A stretch of DNA of 64,000 nt, taken from the NCBI GenBank assembly GCA_000688615.1, contig JHVA01000001.1:2170001-2234000 (forward strand). The letters run 5' to 3'. Shown one piece after another: positions 61,489-64,000 of this stretch (its first letter is position 1; every line of letters begins with the position of its first letter). The notes below the pieces were generated by a model. The model had not been told where the DNA came from. It searched no databases and saw only the letters and a list, made by a program, of their open reading frames with translations. The translations under genes were made by a program, and so were the position numbers. The DNA is from Acidobacteriaceae bacterium KBS 146. Its GTDB lineage: Bacteria > Acidobacteriota > Terriglobia > Terriglobales > Acidobacteriaceae.

Positions 61489-63486
61489 TCATTGCTTTTT
61501 AAGGATCGCCAGGCTCTGTTCGTCTTTCGAGATCACCCCCGAAAGCTTCTGCAGGTCTGCATATCGGTCTGCAGGCAGCGCAACTTCACGTACGGTCAAC
61601 GTGCGGGAGTAGTGCAGCAGGTTTCCTTTTGCCTCGGTCGCACTCTCGTAGGAGGCGAAGCCCAGATCGATTTTGACCATCTCGGGCAGTTCGTCTACTC
61701 CATAGCCGCCAGGGAGCTCGATCGTGTAATCGTCCTTGATCTGCATCGTCTCGCGAAGATCGATCGGGACCGTGCGCGTCTTGCGATCGACCGGAGGTGC
61801 TTCTTCTCCCAGGACTCGTGGACGAACCGTAAGCAGCGTTCCCATCGATCGCGCATACCGATCGACGTCGATCGTATATGCCGTAATCAGATCCTTATTC
61901 AGCTCCGCTGCATTCTCAACTTTCACATCCGATACTTTGAATGCCGAGAAATCTTCCCCCAGGACATGATCCATATAGTCGGCCTGCTGTTTCGCATCCC
62001 CCCTGGTATAAAGCCCACGCCGGTGATCGGAGAGGTCTCCAAATCGCTCTTCGACAATCTGGCCCTTGAGAGAACCGTCCGCTGTCAGGTGCAGGGTTCC
62101 TTTGCGGTGGACCGTATTGAACTCAGGGGCCAGGATCGGCAGCTTGATCACCTGGCTCTCCGGGCCTTCCATCAAAAGGCCGTAACTGCCCTGCAGCTCA
62201 TGTTCCAGCTGGCCGAAAGAAGTCTTCTCCCAGGTAGGGTCGAAGATCAGATATCGCCGTCCGGTCTTCGCCGTCACAACACTGCGAAACTTCGGAGAAC
62301 TGTAGCCCTTTGGAACTTCGATGGCCGTCACCATGTGATTTCCGACGATCGATGGCGCATCCGGATCGATGACACCCCGACGATCATCCACCATCAGCAG
62401 AGCTGCGTGGACGTTGACAGTGGAGAGCATCGCCGACAGAAGCGTCGCCTTGTCTTTGCAGTCTCCATAGCGATTGCGATAGATATCGGCAGCGAAGTGT
62501 GGCTGATAGCCGCCGATCCCCATCTCAATGGCGAAGTAGCGCACTTCCTTCTGAACAAACTCCGCAACCGCTTCCGTCTTGTCGAAAAAATCTGTCTTCC
62601 CTGCTGTCAGTTCGCTCGCTTTTGCTGCAATCTCCGGTGTCGCCGCCAACCGGTCGTGTGACAGACGGTCATACCACTCCCCGATACTTTGCCAGCCATC
62701 TACTGGGGCCGCGCCGGAGGTGTATCGGACCGTCATTCTCCCGGCAAGCGACGAAACCGCCGGGCGATAAAGGATCTGCTCCAGGTTGATCGCCGGCGTA
62801 TCTTTGATCTCCCATCGCCACCGCCGGTTTTCCAGGTCGCTTCCCTGTACCGCAGCATGATGCGCCCAGACGGTCGCGTAGGTGTAGCCCGGCGGCAGTT
62901 CGAGCGTAAAGATCTGTTCGGCCCTTGGAAGGCTTCCCTGAAAGAACCACGTCTTCTCTCCGATGTAGGGCAGCATCTTCTGCTCGTACTCATAGGCGAT
63001 CACTCCGCCGGGATCACGACCGGGAGGGTTCGCGGAGCGAATCCGATCATCCTGGTAGAGATTTCCCTGTCCTTGATAGCCGACCTCCACCATCTCCTTG
63101 TCGCTGACGGTGTACTCATGCCCATCTGGACCGATACTCCAGACATGCAAGGAGACCAGCTTCTGGTCCTTGTCGAAGGGGACCGCGACGATACCGTCAT
63201 CTCGTCCCTGCGGGCGCAAAATCTTGATCACCGAGCGCACATGCTCGACCGCGCTTCCATCAGCCGCTACGGTATAGGTCGTCTCCTCCAGCAGGACCGC
63301 TGCCTTTGTGTCAGGGGAATACGCCGGAAGAGGTCGTGCGGCGACCGTGCGAACCCAGTCAGGCACGTTGTCTTTCGCCACAGCGGGCACCGCGCACAGC
63401 ATGCACCCCAGCACCACAGACCGAACAAACAATCGCAGACAAAAAATACTTCCAATCATGCGGCCTTTACGCGCAGATCTGCTCAT
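61489..63486 (-). CDS. DUF3857 protein with intact transglutaminase-like domain
   Basis: A 665-residue exported protein (signal region VRSVVLGCMLCAVPAVA); the start may instead be the ATG nine codons in, which has AAGG nearby. DUF3857 lies at about 50-210 (GGVIAYEYEQKMLPYIGEKT). The transglutaminase-like core has Cys in RYGDCKDKATLLSAML, His in VGNHMVTAIEV and Asp in YLIFDPTWEK, a complete catalytic triad. Such proteins act in the periplasm or at the outer membrane; their substrate is not known, with protein crosslinking or peptide-bond cleavage both possible. It is first of a two-gene operon with the inactive paralogue. Confidence 0.85.
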   Translation of the reverse strand: MSRSARKGRMIGSIFCLRLFVRSVVLGCMLCAVPAVAKDNVPDWVRTVAARPLPAYSPDTKAAVLLEETTYTVAADGSAVEHVRSVIKILRPQGRDDGIVAVPFDKDQKLVSLHVWSIGPDGHEYTVSDKEMVEVGYQGQGNLYQDDRIRSANPPGRDPGGVIAYEYEQKMLPYIGEKTWFFQGSLPRAEQIFTLELPPGYTYATVWAHHAAVQGSDLENRRWRWEIKDTPAINLEQILYRPAVSSLAGRMTVRYTSGAAPVDGWQSIGEWYDRLSHDRLAATPEIAAKASELTAGKTDFFDKTEAVAEFVQKEVRYFAIEMGIGGYQPHFAADIYRNRYGDCKDKATLLSAMLSTVNVHAALLMVDDRRGVIDPDAPSIVGNHMVTAIEVPKGYSSPKFRSVVTAKTGRRYLIFDPTWEKTSFGQLEHELQGSYGLLMEGPESQVIKLPILAPEFNTVHRKGTLHLTADGSLKGQIVEERFGDLSDHRRGLYTRGDAKQQADYMDHVLGEDFSAFKVSDVKVENAAELNKDLITAYTIDVDRYARSMGTLLTVRPRVLGEEAPPVDRKTRTVPIDLRETMQIKDDYTIELPGGYGVDELPEMVKIDLGFASYESATEAKGNLLHYSRTLTVREVALPADRYADLQKLSGVISKDEQSLAILKKQ

Positions 63487-63790
63487 ACGGGGAACAGGTC
63501 AACCGCTTGTCTTGCCTAAACCCTGAGTCTGCGTGTCGCTTTTATACGATGAGCATCGATGATGATTCAAGGGGAAAACGCTAAAAAGATGCAGTATTCG
63601 ACAGCAATTTTCAAAAGGGGATGATCTGAATATCCATTCATCCGAAGACGCAGTGTCGAATGGTTCTCAAGGTCCGCGACGAATTGGCCCCGATTCGATA
63701 CACTTGCCACCCAGAAGGCAGTTGAGATTCCGCCAGCGCCGCGCATTCCCAGGCGGAGTTGCAATCTTCCATTCCTGAAAGGCACGTGAT
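63487..63790. other. Gene-free divergent intergenic stretch
   Basis: 304 bp between the divergent DUF3857 gene and the rhodanese-domain gene. No gene, hairpin or recognised operator was seen; it presumably holds both promoters. Confidence 0.5.
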
Positions 63791-64000
63791 ATGAAAAGCC
63801 TTCGTTATCTTCTGATTCTCCTCCTGTCTCCCGCACTGCTATTCGCTCAGAAAGCCGTTCCACTTCTGGTGAACGTCAGCTATCTGGAGACACACCAGAC
63901 TGACCCGGATGTCGTTCTTCTCGAGGTGAACTCGAAGAAGTCGTATGAGCAACAGCACATCCCCGGAGCACGTCTGATCACCATCGAGGACATCTCCACC
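63791..64000 (+). CDS. Secreted rhodanese-domain sulfurtransferase (5' part only)
   Basis: The first 70 codons run to the right edge of the window. The protein starts with a signal peptide (MKSLRYLLILLLSPALLFAQ), followed by PLLVNVSYLETHQTDPDVVL and SYEQQHIPGARLITIEDIS, the beginning of a thiosulfate sulfurtransferase (SseA-like) rhodanese domain in which H-I-P-G-A is a family mark. The catalytic Cys lies beyond the window. Export suggests a periplasmic role. Divergent from the DUF3857 pair. Confidence 0.75.
   Translation, partial: MKSLRYLLILLLSPALLFAQKAVPLLVNVSYLETHQTDPDVVLLEVNSKKSYEQQHIPGARLITIEDIST

Noticed and set aside
1-64000. CRISPR arrays or rRNA operons
   Set aside because: No regularly spaced repeat array and no rRNA-like segment was seen on reading the window.

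Overview
The window looks like chromosomal DNA of an Acidobacteriota species, probably a Terriglobus/Granulicella/Edaphobacter-type member of Acidobacteriaceae. This rests on gene content: Oar-like TonB-dependent receptors with an N-terminal carboxypeptidase-regulatory domain and no SusD partner, many secreted glycoside hydrolases, PF12831-type FAD oxidoreductases, membrane-anchored winged-helix regulators and paired DUF3857 proteins. The species cannot be named from the sequence alone.

Region 1 (about 1.3-20 kb) is a sugar-utilisation locus. It holds secreted GH31, GH2 and GH30-like hydrolases, one TonB-dependent receptor, a LacI regulator, and two separate copies of an FAD-oxidoreductase plus MFS-transporter pair. 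Three near-identical 14-bp LacI-type operators lie at 4618, 15102 and 18858, in front of the three transcription units, and a weaker relative precedes lacI. The likely flow is outer-membrane uptake, periplasmic trimming, MFS import and cytoplasmic oxidation of the sugar. The left edge is a truncated cation/proton antiporter.

Region 2 (20-28.6 kb) is mixed: a TetR regulator divergent from a DUF2306 membrane protein with a palindrome between them, a CstB-like persulfide dioxygenase/sulfurtransferase, a ROK-family protein, soluble transhydrogenase, ThiE/TenI, a TMTC-like TPR membrane protein and a DinB protein. Region 3 (28.8-32.7 kb) is a small pectin-related set: rhamnose mutarotase, a PL22-like lipoprotein and a GH35-like hydrolase.

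Region 4 (32.8-42.3 kb) is housekeeping: yceD-rpmF-plsX, a MocR regulator divergent from a cupin-DoxX-AhpD operon, RNase R, YggX and tRNA-Pro(GGG). Region 5 (42.3-51.1 kb) is bounded by a 15-bp direct repeat of the tRNA-Pro 3' end and appears to be an integrated island. It carries a heparinase/alginate-lyase-type enzyme, a TonB-dependent receptor, a membrane-anchored winged-helix regulator, a decayed sulfatase-like fragment and a broken SBBP-type gene. No integrase was recognised.

Region 6 (51.2-64 kb) holds a MHYT hybrid histidine kinase coupled to a GGDEF response regulator, MtgA, a GH92 mannosidase, an SDR enzyme, two tandem DUF3857/transglutaminase-like secreted proteins (the second has lost its catalytic residues) and the start of a secreted rhodanese protein cut by the window edge.
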